Of a DNA stretch of 36,561 bases, positions 24,595-33,145 are shown piece after piece. Source of the stretch: an uncultured Prevotella sp. (lineage in GTDB: Bacteria; Bacteroidota; Bacteroidia; Bacteroidales; Bacteroidaceae). Numbering within the stretch: position 1 is the stretch's first letter; the number at the start of each line of letters is the position of its first letter. A model generated the notes under the pieces. The model was not told where the DNA came from, made no database searches, and was given only the letters and a program-made list of their open reading frames with translations. The position numbers were made by a program, and so were the translations under genes. The stretch spans positions 1-36,561 of the forward strand of contig CAMORS010000019.1 of assembly GCA_946624005.1 (NCBI GenBank). The letters run 5' to 3'.

Positions 24595-25092
24595 CAGATA
24601 GATGCCGAAGCCCACCTTCAGGCCGAACTCGCTGTAGTCGGAGTGGTTCTTGAAGCTCTGGTTGTAGTAGACAGCAGGCTCGATGGTCACCGTACGGCTC
24701 AGGAAGAAGGCATAGCCCACCTCCACGCCGGGCATCAGGTCGTTGTAGCTGGGCTGGATGTGCTTGTAGTTGGCATTCAATCCGAGGAAGATGCCGTTCT
24801 GCTCGATATAGTAGCGTCCGCCCACTCCGGCGGTGAAGGCATCGCAGCCCTTGCCATTGTTGTCGAAGCCTACGGTGGCATAGACGAGCACGTTGTCGTC
24901 GACCATCAGGCCGCCCTGCGCCTGCACGCCGAAGCTGAGGTCGTTGGCTCCCGAATAGTTCAGGTTCAGTCCGCTGAGCGAGGCTCCCACAAAATATTTG
25001 CCCGCCGTAAAGGGCGTCTCCAAGCGATAATACTGGGCCTTGGCGGCCATGGTCATCGTCAGTGCGACGATCATCAATACAATTTTCTTCAT
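24592..25092 (-). CDS. Small outer-membrane beta-barrel protein
   Basis: 166 residues. The signal peptide MKKIVLMIVALTMTMAAKAQ is followed by alternating amphipathic strands rich in Gly, Tyr and Asn. It ends GLKVGFGIYL, whose penultimate tyrosine and terminal leucine suit a barrel C-terminus. About eight strands can be drawn, as in OmpX/OmpW-sized porin-family proteins. No function can be assigned. It lies 94 bases after the CstA-like gene, separated by short repeats, and upstream of nadC in the same direction. I see no consensus promoter in front of it. Confidence 0.75.
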   Translation of the reverse strand: MKKIVLMIVALTMTMAAKAQYYRLETPFTAGKYFVGASLSGLNLNYSGANDLSFGVQAQGGLMVDDNVLVYATVGFDNNGKGCDAFTAGVGGRYYIEQNGIFLGLNANYKHIQPSYNDLMPGVEVGYAFFLSRTVTIEPAVYYNQSFKNHSDYSEFGLKVGFGIYL

Positions 25093-25156
25093 GTTTATTA
25101 AGAATTACAAGTTTACTGTTTATTTATCTGTGTCAGGAGTTTCAGGATATGTCTGT

Positions 25157-25189
25157 AACTCCTGAACTCCTTTACTCCTGAACTCCTTA
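25157..25189. repeat. AACTCCT/GAACTCC array at the CstA-like stop codon
   Basis: AACTCCTGAACTCC, TTTACTCC, TGAACTCC and TTA, ending exactly at the stop codon of the transporter gene (25187-25189). An opposite-facing copy, CAGGAGTTTCAGG, at 25134-25146 can pair with it (8-bp stem). The same words recur at 26811-26946 at the other end of the gene. Confidence 0.8.
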
Positions 25190-26659
25190 ATGCGTTGCTT
25201 TCCTCTTCCATACGAAGAACCAGACGACGGCAACCAGGAGGCAGGCGGCACCCAGGCAGTAGCTCAGCGTGGCATCAAGACCAAAGGCTTGCTTCGAGAT
25301 GAAGAGGAACGTCGAACACACCGTTGTCATGAACAGGGCTGGGATGAGCGTTATCCAGTAGGGTTTCCCCTGGCGCGTCAGATAGACGGTGATGGCCCAC
25401 AGCGTGAACACGCTCAGTGCCTGGTTGCTCCATCCGAAGTATTGCCAGATGACGTTAAAGCCGTCGGGATTCTCCATCTGCCAGACGAGGAAGAGGAGCG
25501 AGACGACGAAGAGCGGAATGGCTATCATCAGGCGCTTCGCCATGCCGCGCTGCTTGATGTGCAGGAAGTCGGCAATGATGAGACGGGCGCTGCGGAAGGC
25601 TGTGTCGCCACTCGTGATGGGTGCCGCCACCACGCCGAGCATGGCCAGGATGCCACCGGCGATGCCTAACCAGCCGCTGCACACCTCCTTCACGACGGCC
25701 GGTGCATCGAAGAACTGGATGAGCGTCTTGCCGCTGTCGTTGAACTGCTGAACTGTCTCAGCCGACACCACTTCCTTCCAACCGCCGTCGAAGAAGAAAT
25801 ACGACGAGATGGTGGCCCAGATGAGGGCTACGACACCCTCGGTAATCATACTGCCGTAGAAAATGGGCCTGCCCATCCGCTCCGACTTGACGCAGCGTGC
25901 CATGAGGGGGCTCTGCGTGGCATGGAAGCCACTGATGGCACCGCAGGCGATGGTGATGAACAAGGCGGGGAAGATAGGATTCTTCATGCCGAACTGCTCG
26001 GCACCCATGTTGCCCAGGCCGTCCCAAAGCTCGGGCAGATGGGGCTGCTTCACAAACAGCCCGACCATCAGGGCGGCAGCCATGAACAGCAGCGAGAAGG
26101 CAAAGAGGGGATATATCTTTCCGATGATCTTGTCGACAGGCATCAACGTGGCAATGATGTAATAGACGAAGATGATGCCAATCCACATCAGACGGTCGCC
26201 CCAAATGCCGCTCAGAATGATGGCCGGGCTGTAGACGAACACTACGCCCACCATCACCAGCAGCAGCACGGCGAAGACGAGCATCACCTTCTTCACACCC
26301 TGTCCCAGGTATTTGCCAATCAGTTCGGGCTGTCCTGCACCGCCGTTGCGCATCGAGAGCATACCGGTCAGATAGTCGTGCACCGCACCGGCAAAGATGC
26401 AGCCGAAGACGATCCACAGATAAGCCGACGGACCGAACCACATGCCCATGATGGCTCCGAAGATAGGTCCTGTACCGGCAATGTTCAGGAACTGGATCAT
26501 GAACACCTTCCAGTTGGGCATCACGATGTAGTCGACACCGTCGGCCATACTCACCGCCGGCGTCTCCCTGTCGTCGGGACCAAACACACGTTCTACAAAC
26601 TTTCCATACAACAGGTAGCCCAACACTAAGGCTACCAGACTGATTGTAAATGTAATCAT
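25187..26659 (-). CDS. Carbon starvation protein CstA-family transporter
   Basis: 490 residues from the ATG that starts MITFTISLVALVLGY; the longer frame begins within promoter sequence. About 12-13 membrane spans. CstA-family landmarks include FLNIAGTGPIFGAIMG, FGCIFAGAVHDY, FATIACG-like ITIACGAISGFHATQSPL, and MARCVKSERMGRPIFYGSMI. E. coli CstA is about 700 residues and takes up peptides or pyruvate; the shorter form here is usual in Bacteroidota. The substrate is therefore pyruvate or small peptides by family knowledge only. It heads the leftward run of five genes to 21687. Confidence 0.9.
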   Translation of the reverse strand: MITFTISLVALVLGYLLYGKFVERVFGPDDRETPAVSMADGVDYIVMPNWKVFMIQFLNIAGTGPIFGAIMGMWFGPSAYLWIVFGCIFAGAVHDYLTGMLSMRNGGAGQPELIGKYLGQGVKKVMLVFAVLLLVMVGVVFVYSPAIILSGIWGDRLMWIGIIFVYYIIATLMPVDKIIGKIYPLFAFSLLFMAAALMVGLFVKQPHLPELWDGLGNMGAEQFGMKNPIFPALFITIACGAISGFHATQSPLMARCVKSERMGRPIFYGSMITEGVVALIWATISSYFFFDGGWKEVVSAETVQQFNDSGKTLIQFFDAPAVVKEVCSGWLGIAGGILAMLGVVAAPITSGDTAFRSARLIIADFLHIKQRGMAKRLMIAIPLFVVSLLFLVWQMENPDGFNVIWQYFGWSNQALSVFTLWAITVYLTRQGKPYWITLIPALFMTTVCSTFLFISKQAFGLDATLSYCLGAACLLVAVVWFFVWKRKATH

Positions 26660-26727
26660 ATTGCCTATACTTCCGTTAAAAGAGTTTGCTGTAGGGACAC
26701 GACACGCCGAGCCCTGTTGTTGCGTTG

Positions 26728-26735
26728 CAAAGGTA
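26728..26735 (-). promoter_or_regulatory. -7 element of the CstA-like gene
   Basis: TACCTTTG on the minus strand. Only a weak TTTCTG lies at the -33 distance. Expected transcription start is near 26721, giving a leader of about 62 bases. Confidence 0.6.
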
Positions 26736-26810
26736 GAGCTTTTTTTCAACATACAGAAATATAATTACGTTCTTTAACATAATTCATGCTTCGCATTTAC
26801 CCTGTCTTCA

Positions 26811-26946
26811 TTGTAGTTCAGGAGTTTCAGGAGTTCAGGAGTTCAGGAGTTTCAGAAGTTCAGACATTTGTTTTGGAACCCCCTGTTCAGCCGAACGCAG
26901 GTATTGTCTGAACTTCCGAACTCCTGAAACTCCTGTACTCCTACAA
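26811..26946. repeat. Inverted pair of CAGGAGTT arrays between divergent genes
   Basis: 26811-26865 repeats TTCAGGAGTT / TCAGGAG several times. 26905-26946 carries the complementary words (AACTTCCGAACTCCTGAAAC). Together they make an imperfect stem of about 40 bases with a loop of about 40. The rest of the 390-base gap (26660-27049) holds the two divergent promoters and AT-rich sequence, and no gene. Confidence 0.8.
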
Positions 26947-26997
26947 CTGGCGAAAGTCTGTTGATTCGACAATAAAAATTAAAAATTGTCTAACAAT

Positions 26998-27028
26998 TTT
27001 GTCATCTCCCCGTTTTTTTGTACCTTTG
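26998..27028 (+). promoter_or_regulatory. Promoter of the starch-synthase-like / DUF4270 unit
   Basis: TTTG (26998-27001), 19 bases, TACCTTTG (27021-27028). The expected start near 27035 is about 15 bases before the ATG at 27050. Confidence 0.87.
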
Positions 27029-27049
27029 CACAATAATTTCAGAATCTAC

Positions 27050-27862
27050 ATGAAGGCAAAGAAGGTTTTATTCATCAACCAGGAGATTGTTCCTTACGTC
27101 CCTGACAGCGAGATGTCGCTGCTGGGCAAACACGTACCGCACGTCGTACAGGAGAAAGGCTACGAGATACGGACATTCATGCCCAAATGGGGCATCATCA
27201 ACGAGCGAAGGGGACAGTTGCACGAAGTGATACGCCTCTCGCGCATGATGCTCATCATCGACGAGACAGACCACCCCCTCATCATCAAGGTGGCCTCCAT
27301 CCCGCAGACACGCATTCAGGTGTACTTCATCGACAACGACGACTACTTCAACCACCGGCAGATGGCCTTCGACGAGAAAGGCATAGAATGCGACGACAAC
27401 GGCGAACGCGCCATCTTCTTCGCACGCGGCGTGCTCGAGACGGTGAAGAAGCTGCGCTGGGTGCCCGACATCATCCACTGCCAGGGATGGATGACAAGCG
27501 TCGTCCCGTTCTACATCAAGAAGGCCTATCAGGACGAACCGTCGTTTGCTAACACCAAGGTGGTGACATCCCTCTTTGCCAACCACCTGAAGAAACAGCT
27601 CGGCGACGACTTCAAACGTGCCGTCGACTTCCGAGATGCCAAGAGCGAGCTGCTCGACAAATACAACAAGAAGTTCGACTTCATCGAGCTGGAGAAGCTT
27701 GCCGTAGACTATAGCGACGGCATCGTGGAAGGCGGCGACGGCGTAGAGCCCAAGCTGATGAGATACGTGCAGAAGACGAAGAAGCCCTTCATGCCCCATA
27801 CCGCCGACGACCAGCTCGGCGATGCGCTCGACGCCTTCTACGACACACTCATGGAGGGGTAG
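27050..27862 (+). CDS. Glycogen/starch synthase-like protein, N-terminal domain only
   Basis: 270 residues, beginning MKAKKVLFINQEIVPYVPDS. The segment resembles the catalytic N-terminal half of GT5 glycogen synthases (GYEIRTFMPKWGIINER, PDIIHCQGWMTSVVPFYIK), where the full enzyme is about 480 residues. The whole C-terminal GT-B domain, which binds the ADP-glucose nucleotide, is missing, and the gene ends cleanly. Short versions like this are common in Bacteroidota, commonly beside a DUF4270 gene as here, so this is a family trait rather than a fresh truncation. It may not make glycogen on its own. The chosen start follows the promoter by about 20 bases. Confidence 0.82.
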   Translation: MKAKKVLFINQEIVPYVPDSEMSLLGKHVPHVVQEKGYEIRTFMPKWGIINERRGQLHEVIRLSRMMLIIDETDHPLIIKVASIPQTRIQVYFIDNDDYFNHRQMAFDEKGIECDDNGERAIFFARGVLETVKKLRWVPDIIHCQGWMTSVVPFYIKKAYQDEPSFANTKVVTSLFANHLKKQLGDDFKRAVDFRDAKSELLDKYNKKFDFIELEKLAVDYSDGIVEGGDGVEPKLMRYVQKTKKPFMPHTADDQLGDALDAFYDTLMEG

Positions 27863-27929
27863 CAACATAACAGTCAGGAGCCGACGCACAAAAAAAGCGC
27901 CGGAAACAACAAAAGGAGATTTTTCAAGA

Positions 27930-29432
27930 ATGAAGAACAAATGGATGGCAGCGCTCGTCTTGCTGACGACGGCAATGACAGCCTGCGACGATACGACCGA
28001 CACCATCGGAACATCACTCACCGACAGTATGGACAACCTGAAGATTTCGACCGACTCGTTCAGCGTAGCGACACGGTCGATCATGGCCGACTCGGTGTTC
28101 TCGAGAAACACAAAAGGATACCTCGGAAGGGTGAAAGACCCTGAGACGGGAGCCTTCATCACCGGCAACTTCATGGTGCAGTTTCACACCCTTGAAGACT
28201 TCGGACTCAGCGGCATGCCAGACAGCTCGGCCATCGCCGGACGCGACAGCCAAGGACAGCTGATAGCCGACTCGTGCGACATCCGACTCTTCTTCGACAG
28301 TTACTACGGCGACTCGCTCGCCACGATGAAGATGACGGTACACGAAATGGCAGAGCCCATGAAGGAAGGCGTGAAATACTACTCGAACTACAGCCCTGCC
28401 CAGCAGGGACTGCTGCGCCAGGACGGCATCAACACCGACATCGTCTACTCGCTGGCCGACCAGAACTTCACCGACAGTGTCAGGGCGCTCTCCTCTGTCT
28501 ATTCGCCGCACATCCGCGTGCTGCTCAACCAGCCCTATACCGACGCCCTGGGCAACACCTACAACAACTACGGCACCTACCTGCTCAGGCAATATTACGA
28601 CCACCCAGAATACTTCCACGACTCGTACAAGTTTGTCAACAACGTGACACCGGGATTCTTCATGGAACTGAAAGACGGCATCGGAGCAATGGCCTATATC
28701 AGCCATAGCCAGATGAACGTCTACTTCCGCAACAAGGTGCACATCGAGACCGAAACCGACGAGCGCGACACCATCTACACCGTCAGCACCAACTTCGCCG
28801 GAACGGAAGAGGTGCTGCAGACGACAACCATCGAGAACGACCACGAGGTGCTCAGCCAGCTCGTCGCCGACAACAGGTGTACCTACCTGAAGACACCGGC
28901 GGGCATCTTTACCGAAATGACACTCCCTGTCGACGACATCACCCGTCAGCATGAGAACGATACGCTCAGCTCGGCAAAGATAGAGCTGCGACGCCTCAAC
29001 AACGAGCAAGACAGCGAGTATGCCCTCAGCGTGCCCACATCGCTGCTGATGATAGAGCGCGACAGCCTGCACAACTTCTTCGAAGAGGGAAAGACGGCCG
29101 ACAACAAGCAATCGTTCGTCGCCACGAACAGCAGTCCGCAGACATCCAACAAATATACGTTCAACAACATCGCCAACCTCATCCGGCACATGAAGGAGGC
29201 AAAGGAAGCCGGACTGAAAGAGAACGCTAACTGGCTGGCAGAACATCCCAACTGGAACCGCGTGGTCATCATTCCCGTGACCCTCTCTACCTATTCGCAG
29301 AACCAGATAACCTACGTGGCACGCGTCTCGCACGACATGTCGCTGAGCAGCACACGCCTCGTGGGCGGTTCGGCCAATCCGTACGACGACCTGAAGATTA
29401 CCGTCATCTACAGCAAGTTTGACAAAAATTGA
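27930..29432 (+). CDS. DUF4270 lipoprotein
   Basis: 500 residues. A lipoprotein signal ends at TAMTACDD, preceded by a good ribosome site (AAAAGGAG). The N-terminus of the mature part has the DUF4270 hallmark: a D-rich start, IGTSLTDSMDN, ATRSIMADSVFSRNTKGYLGRVKDPETGAF, then a long beta-rich body. The function is unknown. It is probably on the cell surface or in the periplasmic face of the outer membrane. It follows the starch-synthase-like gene by 67 bases, and its stop is nine bases before a 42-aa gene. All three likely share one transcript. Confidence 0.88.
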   Translation: MKNKWMAALVLLTTAMTACDDTTDTIGTSLTDSMDNLKISTDSFSVATRSIMADSVFSRNTKGYLGRVKDPETGAFITGNFMVQFHTLEDFGLSGMPDSSAIAGRDSQGQLIADSCDIRLFFDSYYGDSLATMKMTVHEMAEPMKEGVKYYSNYSPAQQGLLRQDGINTDIVYSLADQNFTDSVRALSSVYSPHIRVLLNQPYTDALGNTYNNYGTYLLRQYYDHPEYFHDSYKFVNNVTPGFFMELKDGIGAMAYISHSQMNVYFRNKVHIETETDERDTIYTVSTNFAGTEEVLQTTTIENDHEVLSQLVADNRCTYLKTPAGIFTEMTLPVDDITRQHENDTLSSAKIELRRLNNEQDSEYALSVPTSLLMIERDSLHNFFEEGKTADNKQSFVATNSSPQTSNKYTFNNIANLIRHMKEAKEAGLKENANWLAEHPNWNRVVIIPVTLSTYSQNQITYVARVSHDMSLSSTRLVGGSANPYDDLKITVIYSKFDKN

Positions 29433-29441
29433 ACATTGAGT

Positions 29442-29570
29442 ATGGCTGACAACTTTTTAGAACGCCATCACGAGGAATACGAACAGAAGAAGGCAGCGTG
29501 GCTCAGGAAGAAACGCCACCTGCCGAAACTAAAAAAAATGCTTCACCGTCCTGACGATGAAGCATTATAA
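29442..29570 (+). CDS. Small basic protein of 42 residues
   Basis: Sequence opens MADNFLERHHEEYEQKKAAW and continues with a very basic stretch (LRKKRHLPKLKK) to MLHRPDDEAL. It is probably one charged helix. From memory, Bacteroidota genomes hold similar short proteins, often mislabelled 'dehydrogenase'; their role is unknown. Support for translation: it starts nine bases after the DUF4270 stop, and its composition is protein-like. Its last ten codons contain the terminator hairpin of the operon. Confidence 0.6.
   Translation: MADNFLERHHEEYEQKKAAWLRKKRHLPKLKKMLHRPDDEAL
29537..29566. terminator. Terminator embedded in the 3' end of the small basic gene
   Basis: AATGCTTCA pairs with TGAAGCATT, with an inner CGT/ACG pairing. 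An A-tract precedes and AT-rich sequence follows, so it could work in both directions for the convergent coaBC gene ending at 29610. Confidence 0.75.
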
Positions 29571-29609
29571 TTGTCGCTATACCTTATTATATATACGCGT
29601 GCGCGAGAG

Positions 29610-30863
29610 TCACGACAGACGGGCAGAGAGCTCGTCTATGATGTCGCAGGCCACCTCTGCCTTGGGCTTCCTACTATAGTCGCGCTGCCCTTCGTGAGAA
29701 ATGATGCTCACCTGGTTGTCGTCGCTGCGGAAGCAGGTTCCCTCGTTGCGGAGCGAATTGAGCACGATGAAGTCGAGATGCTTCTTCTCCAGCTTATGAA
29801 GGGCGTTCTGCTGCTCGTCGTTGGTTTCCAAGGCAAAGCCTACAAGCACCTGTCCGGCACGCTTCATCCGTCCCAGCTCGGCAGCAATATCATGGGTGGG
29901 AGCCAGACGGATGACGAGGTCGTCCTTCTCACGCTTGATCTTCTTGTCGGCTACCTCCGTAGGACGGAAGTCGGCCACGGCAGCACAAAGGATGGCTGCA
30001 TCGCTATTGGCAAAAGCCTTCACCGAAGCCTGGTACATCTCCTCGCAGCTCTCAACGTCAATGCGACGGATCTTGTCGCTACACTTGATACTCACAGGAC
30101 CGGCTACCAGCGTCACGTCGGCTCCTCTCCGCGCACACTCCTCGGCTAAGGCAAAGCCCATCTTCCCGCTGCTATAGTTACCAATAAAGCGCACGGGGTC
30201 TATCTTTTCGTAGGTGGGGCCAGCCGTTATCAGGATGCGCTTGCCATTTAAGCTCGCAGAGTCGGTATTGGCACCGACAGCTGCGTCGGTATTCTCTCTC
30301 CTCTCTTCTCTCTCCTCTTTCCTCAAAAAAAACTCGTCGAGCACCTCAACAATCTTCTCCGGCTCTTCCATACGACCCTTCCCCTCCAGTCCGCTGGCAA
30401 GGAAGCCACTCTGAGGCTCGATGATATGGTTGCCAAACGAGCGCAACCTGTCCAGATTCTGCTGCGTTGTGGGATGTGCATACATATCGAGATCCATTGC
30501 CGGAGCTACGAAGACAGGAGCCTTCATCGACAGGTAGGTAGTGATGAGCATGTTGTCGGCTATGCCGTTGGCCATCTTGCCGATGGTGCTTGCCGTTGCC
30601 GGTGCAACTACCATGGCGTCGGCCCATAGTCCAAGGTCGACATGCGAGTTCCACGTGCCGTCGCGCTGGCTGAAGAACTCGCTCACCACGGGTTTGTGTG
30701 TCAGTGCCGACAGCGTGATGGGCGTGATAAACTCCTTCCCTGCCGGTGTGATGACCACCTGCACCTCGGCACCTCGCTTCACCAGTCCGCGGATGATGAG
30801 ACAGGCCTTATAGGCAGCGATGCTGCCCGTGATGCCCAGTACTATTTTCTTTCCTTTCAGCAT
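29610..30863 (-). CDS. coaBC: Bifunctional phosphopantothenoylcysteine decarboxylase / phosphopantothenate-cysteine ligase
   Basis: 417 residues. It catalyses two steps of coenzyme A synthesis: joining cysteine to 4'-phosphopantothenate and decarboxylating the product. The N-terminal flavoprotein part has GITGSIAAYKA, His74 in WNSHVDL, PATASTIGKMANGIADNML and PAMDLDMY. The C-terminal ligase part begins near residue 210 with ITAGPTYEKIDPVRFIGNYSSGKMG and includes AAVADFRP and VGFALET. The linker (about 178-207, RKEEREERRENTD...) is an acidic/basic low-complexity insert encoded by a purine-rich microsatellite. It is the last gene of the dnaN / exonuclease / coaBC unit, six bases after the exonuclease stop. 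Confidence 0.96.
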   Translation of the reverse strand: MLKGKKIVLGITGSIAAYKACLIIRGLVKRGAEVQVVITPAGKEFITPITLSALTHKPVVSEFFSQRDGTWNSHVDLGLWADAMVVAPATASTIGKMANGIADNMLITTYLSMKAPVFVAPAMDLDMYAHPTTQQNLDRLRSFGNHIIEPQSGFLASGLEGKGRMEEPEKIVEVLDEFFLRKEEREERRENTDAAVGANTDSASLNGKRILITAGPTYEKIDPVRFIGNYSSGKMGFALAEECARRGADVTLVAGPVSIKCSDKIRRIDVESCEEMYQASVKAFANSDAAILCAAVADFRPTEVADKKIKREKDDLVIRLAPTHDIAAELGRMKRAGQVLVGFALETNDEQQNALHKLEKKHLDFIVLNSLRNEGTCFRSDDNQVSIISHEGQRDYSRKPKAEVACDIIDELSARLS

Positions 30864-30869
30864 GCTCTT

Positions 30870-31733
30870 TCAACTTTTCAACTTTTTATTCAGCTCCCTC
30901 AGACGTATGCGGGTCAGCACCTGCTTCGTGTTGTAGGTAAAGTCGCTGGCCAATATCCAGCTGAAGAAGCCCGGGTCGCGATGCAGCACCTCGGCCACAT
31001 CCCAGCCCTTGTACTTGCCGAAGTTGAACACCTCGTGGCGCTGCGGCTTGCCATCGGCTCCGAGTAGCACATTGCCGCGACCGTCGGTCATGTCTTTCCA
31101 CACAATGCGGCCAGCAAAGTCGACGTTGTCGTTCACCTTCGAGAACTGTGCCAGTTCGTCCATATCGTTGTGCAGCTGCCGCTCCTCCTCTTCCTGTCTG
31201 CCGGGCTGGTACATGTCGAGCTCTGCCTGAAGTACGCGATAGGTAGCCTCGGCATCCTGATCGGCACGATGAGCCTCGAAGTCGTCTTCCATCTTCCGTC
31301 CGCAATAGAACTTATAGGCAGCTGCCAGGTTTCGACGCTCCATCTTGTGGAAGATGGTCTGCGCGTCGATGAGCCTACACTTAGAAAAGTCGAAGTCGAT
31401 GCCGGCACGAAGAAACTCCTCAGCCAGCAAGGGCACATCAAAATGGTTCGAGTTGAAACCGGCGAAGTCGCAACCGTGGAAGTCGTCGGCCAGACGGGCC
31501 GCCAGCTCCTTGAAGGTGGGCTGCCCCTTCACGTCGTCGTTGGTAATTCCCGTCAGCTTCACCACTTCGGCGGGGATGTCTATTTCGGGGTTGACCATCA
31601 GGTTTTTCCTCACTTCCGTGCCGTCGGGCATCACCTTGATGTAAGAAATCTGTATAATCCTATCCTTAACAAGATCAAGCCCCGTTGTCTCCAAGTCGAA
31701 GACAACGAGGGGCTTCTTAATATTCAGCTTCAT
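30870..31733 (-). CDS. DnaQ-like 3'-5' exonuclease with C-terminal FGKYKG domain
   Basis: 287 residues. The DEDDh exonuclease motifs are present: ExoI VFDLETTGLD, ExoII GFNSNHFDVPLL, and ExoIII HRADQDAEAT. They belong to the fold of the DNA polymerase III epsilon proofreading subunit. After a charged linker, residues about 235-275 (FNFGKYKGWDVAEVLHRDPGFFSWILASDF in part) form a second small domain that ordinary DnaQ lacks. The gene sits between dnaN and coaBC, an arrangement common in Bacteroidota, which suggests a proofreading or repair role with the sliding clamp; that role is inferred. All predicted metal ligands appear intact. Confidence 0.92.
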   Translation of the reverse strand: MKLNIKKPLVVFDLETTGLDLVKDRIIQISYIKVMPDGTEVRKNLMVNPEIDIPAEVVKLTGITNDDVKGQPTFKELAARLADDFHGCDFAGFNSNHFDVPLLAEEFLRAGIDFDFSKCRLIDAQTIFHKMERRNLAAAYKFYCGRKMEDDFEAHRADQDAEATYRVLQAELDMYQPGRQEEEERQLHNDMDELAQFSKVNDNVDFAGRIVWKDMTDGRGNVLLGADGKPQRHEVFNFGKYKGWDVAEVLHRDPGFFSWILASDFTYNTKQVLTRIRLRELNKKLKS

Positions 31734-31740
31734 AAATAAT

Positions 31741-31774
31741 GCTCAATGTTCAATTATCAATGGTCAATGCTCAA
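31741..31774. repeat. CAAT-type array at the dnaN stop codon
   Basis: GCTCAATGTTCAATTATCAA and then TGGTCAATGCTCAAT fill the gap between exonuclease start and dnaN end and contain the dnaN stop (31771-31773). The words are those of the 7486-7555 array with other variable bases. Confidence 0.75.
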
Positions 31775-32895
31775 TCGTTCAGCAGCATGGGCATGATGAG
31801 CATGAGGATGTCTTCGTTCTCGGGCTGCTGTGCCGGTACGACGAGGCAAGGACGGCTAGGGTCGGCCAGCTGCAGCTGTACCTCATCGCTCGTCAGGTTG
31901 TTCAGAATGTCGTTGAGCGACGGGCCCTTGAAGCCGATGTTCATCCGGTTGCCGGTATAGTCGCACGTAATCTGCTCCTTGGCGCTGGTAGAGAAGTCGA
32001 TGTCTTCCGACGAAATCTCTATCAGCCCGGTCTCCAAGTGGAGCCGCACCAGCTGACTGCTCTCGCTGGCGAAAGGCATGACGCGGCGCAGCACACCGAT
32101 GAGCACTTTCCTGTCGATGGTCAGCTCGTTGGGATTGTCCTGTGGGATAACGCTGTTGTAGTTGGGATAGCGGCCCTCTATCAGGCGGCACATCAGCACA
32201 TGGTCGGCAAAGCGAATCTCAGCGTTGCGCTCGTCGAAGCGCACCACCACGTCGCTCTCGTCCTTTACCAGCACATTCTTCAGCAGCGTGGCAGGCTTCT
32301 TCGGGAGGATAAACGACTTGGGCTCCTCCGTCTTGATGTTGTAGTTGCGGTTGCGCACCAGCTTATGCCCGTCGCTCGCAACAATGGCCAGACAGTCGGC
32401 TGTCAGGTCGAAGTAGACACCGTTCATCACCGGGCGCAGCTCCTCTGTTGCAGTGGCAAAGAGCGAGCGACTGATGCTGTCGGCCAACACTCCCGACGGA
32501 ATGACTACCGTGGTAGCCCCTTCACCCATTGCGGGTACGTTGGGATATTCGTCGGCATTCTGCGCCGTGAAGTTGTAGATACCGTTCTGATAGACCACCT
32601 TGATGGTATAGTTGTCCGTATCGACATCGATGGTCAGCGGCTGCTCCGGCAGTTCGCGCACGGCATCAAGGATGGTCTTGTTGTTCACGGCAAACCTTCC
32701 ATCGCCGTCGCACTCCGTCAGCTGCAAGGTAGTGGTCAGCACGTTCTCGCTGTCGGAGGCCGTGATGGTCAGCTGGTTGTTCTGAACTTCGAAAAGAAAA
32801 CTGTCAAGGATGGCCAACGAGTTCTTGCTGTTGATCACCTTCGACAATGTTGACAGACGGCTGCTGAAAGCCGAACTTGATAATGTAAATCTCAT
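31771..32895 (-). CDS. dnaN: DNA polymerase III subunit beta (sliding clamp)
   Basis: 374 residues, full length. Three-domain clamp: N-terminal MRFTLSSSAFSSRLSTLSKVINSK-type start, then DGRFAVNNKTILDAVRELP, the middle domain with ELRPVMNGVYFDL and VASDGHKLV, and the C-terminal domain with CRLIEGRYPNYNSVIP and the end NEDILMLIMPMLLND. It forms the ring dimer that tethers polymerase to DNA and docks clamp-binding peptides. It is not next to dnaA here, as is usual in Bacteroidota, and it heads the unit with exonuclease and coaBC. Confidence 0.97.
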   Translation of the reverse strand: MRFTLSSSAFSSRLSTLSKVINSKNSLAILDSFLFEVQNNQLTITASDSENVLTTTLQLTECDGDGRFAVNNKTILDAVRELPEQPLTIDVDTDNYTIKVVYQNGIYNFTAQNADEYPNVPAMGEGATTVVIPSGVLADSISRSLFATATEELRPVMNGVYFDLTADCLAIVASDGHKLVRNRNYNIKTEEPKSFILPKKPATLLKNVLVKDESDVVVRFDERNAEIRFADHVLMCRLIEGRYPNYNSVIPQDNPNELTIDRKVLIGVLRRVMPFASESSQLVRLHLETGLIEISSEDIDFSTSAKEQITCDYTGNRMNIGFKGPSLNDILNNLTSDEVQLQLADPSRPCLVVPAQQPENEDILMLIMPMLLND

Positions 32896-32953
32896 GGGTT
32901 CCTATCTTATATAATTTTATTTCTTATTTCTTGTTGAAAATAGTTTTGGGTTA

Positions 32954-32985
32954 CAAAAATACACAATTCTTCTCACAGCCACAAA
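32954..32985 (-). promoter_or_regulatory. Promoter of dnaN
   Basis: On the minus strand TTTG (32982-32985), 20 bases, TATTTTTG (32954-32961). The expected start near 32947 gives a leader of about 52 bases. It diverges from the promoter of the DUF3127 gene across an AT-rich stretch. Confidence 0.82.
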
Positions 32986-33100
32986 TATTCCACTGAAAAT
33001 CAACGAATGTTTAAGAAGATTTTATGAAATGATTTTGTTTTTATTTATTATTTTTACAATAATTATCAATCCCGCATTCTCATTTATCAATTATTATGCG

Positions 33101-33108
33101 TACCTTTG
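33101..33108 (+). promoter_or_regulatory. -7 element of the DUF3127 gene
   Basis: TACCTTTG. A proper TTTG is missing at -33. The expected start near 33115 gives a leader of about 30 bases. Confidence 0.65.
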
Positions 33109-33145
33109 CATCCGATTACATCATTAACACACAAATCACCTATTT

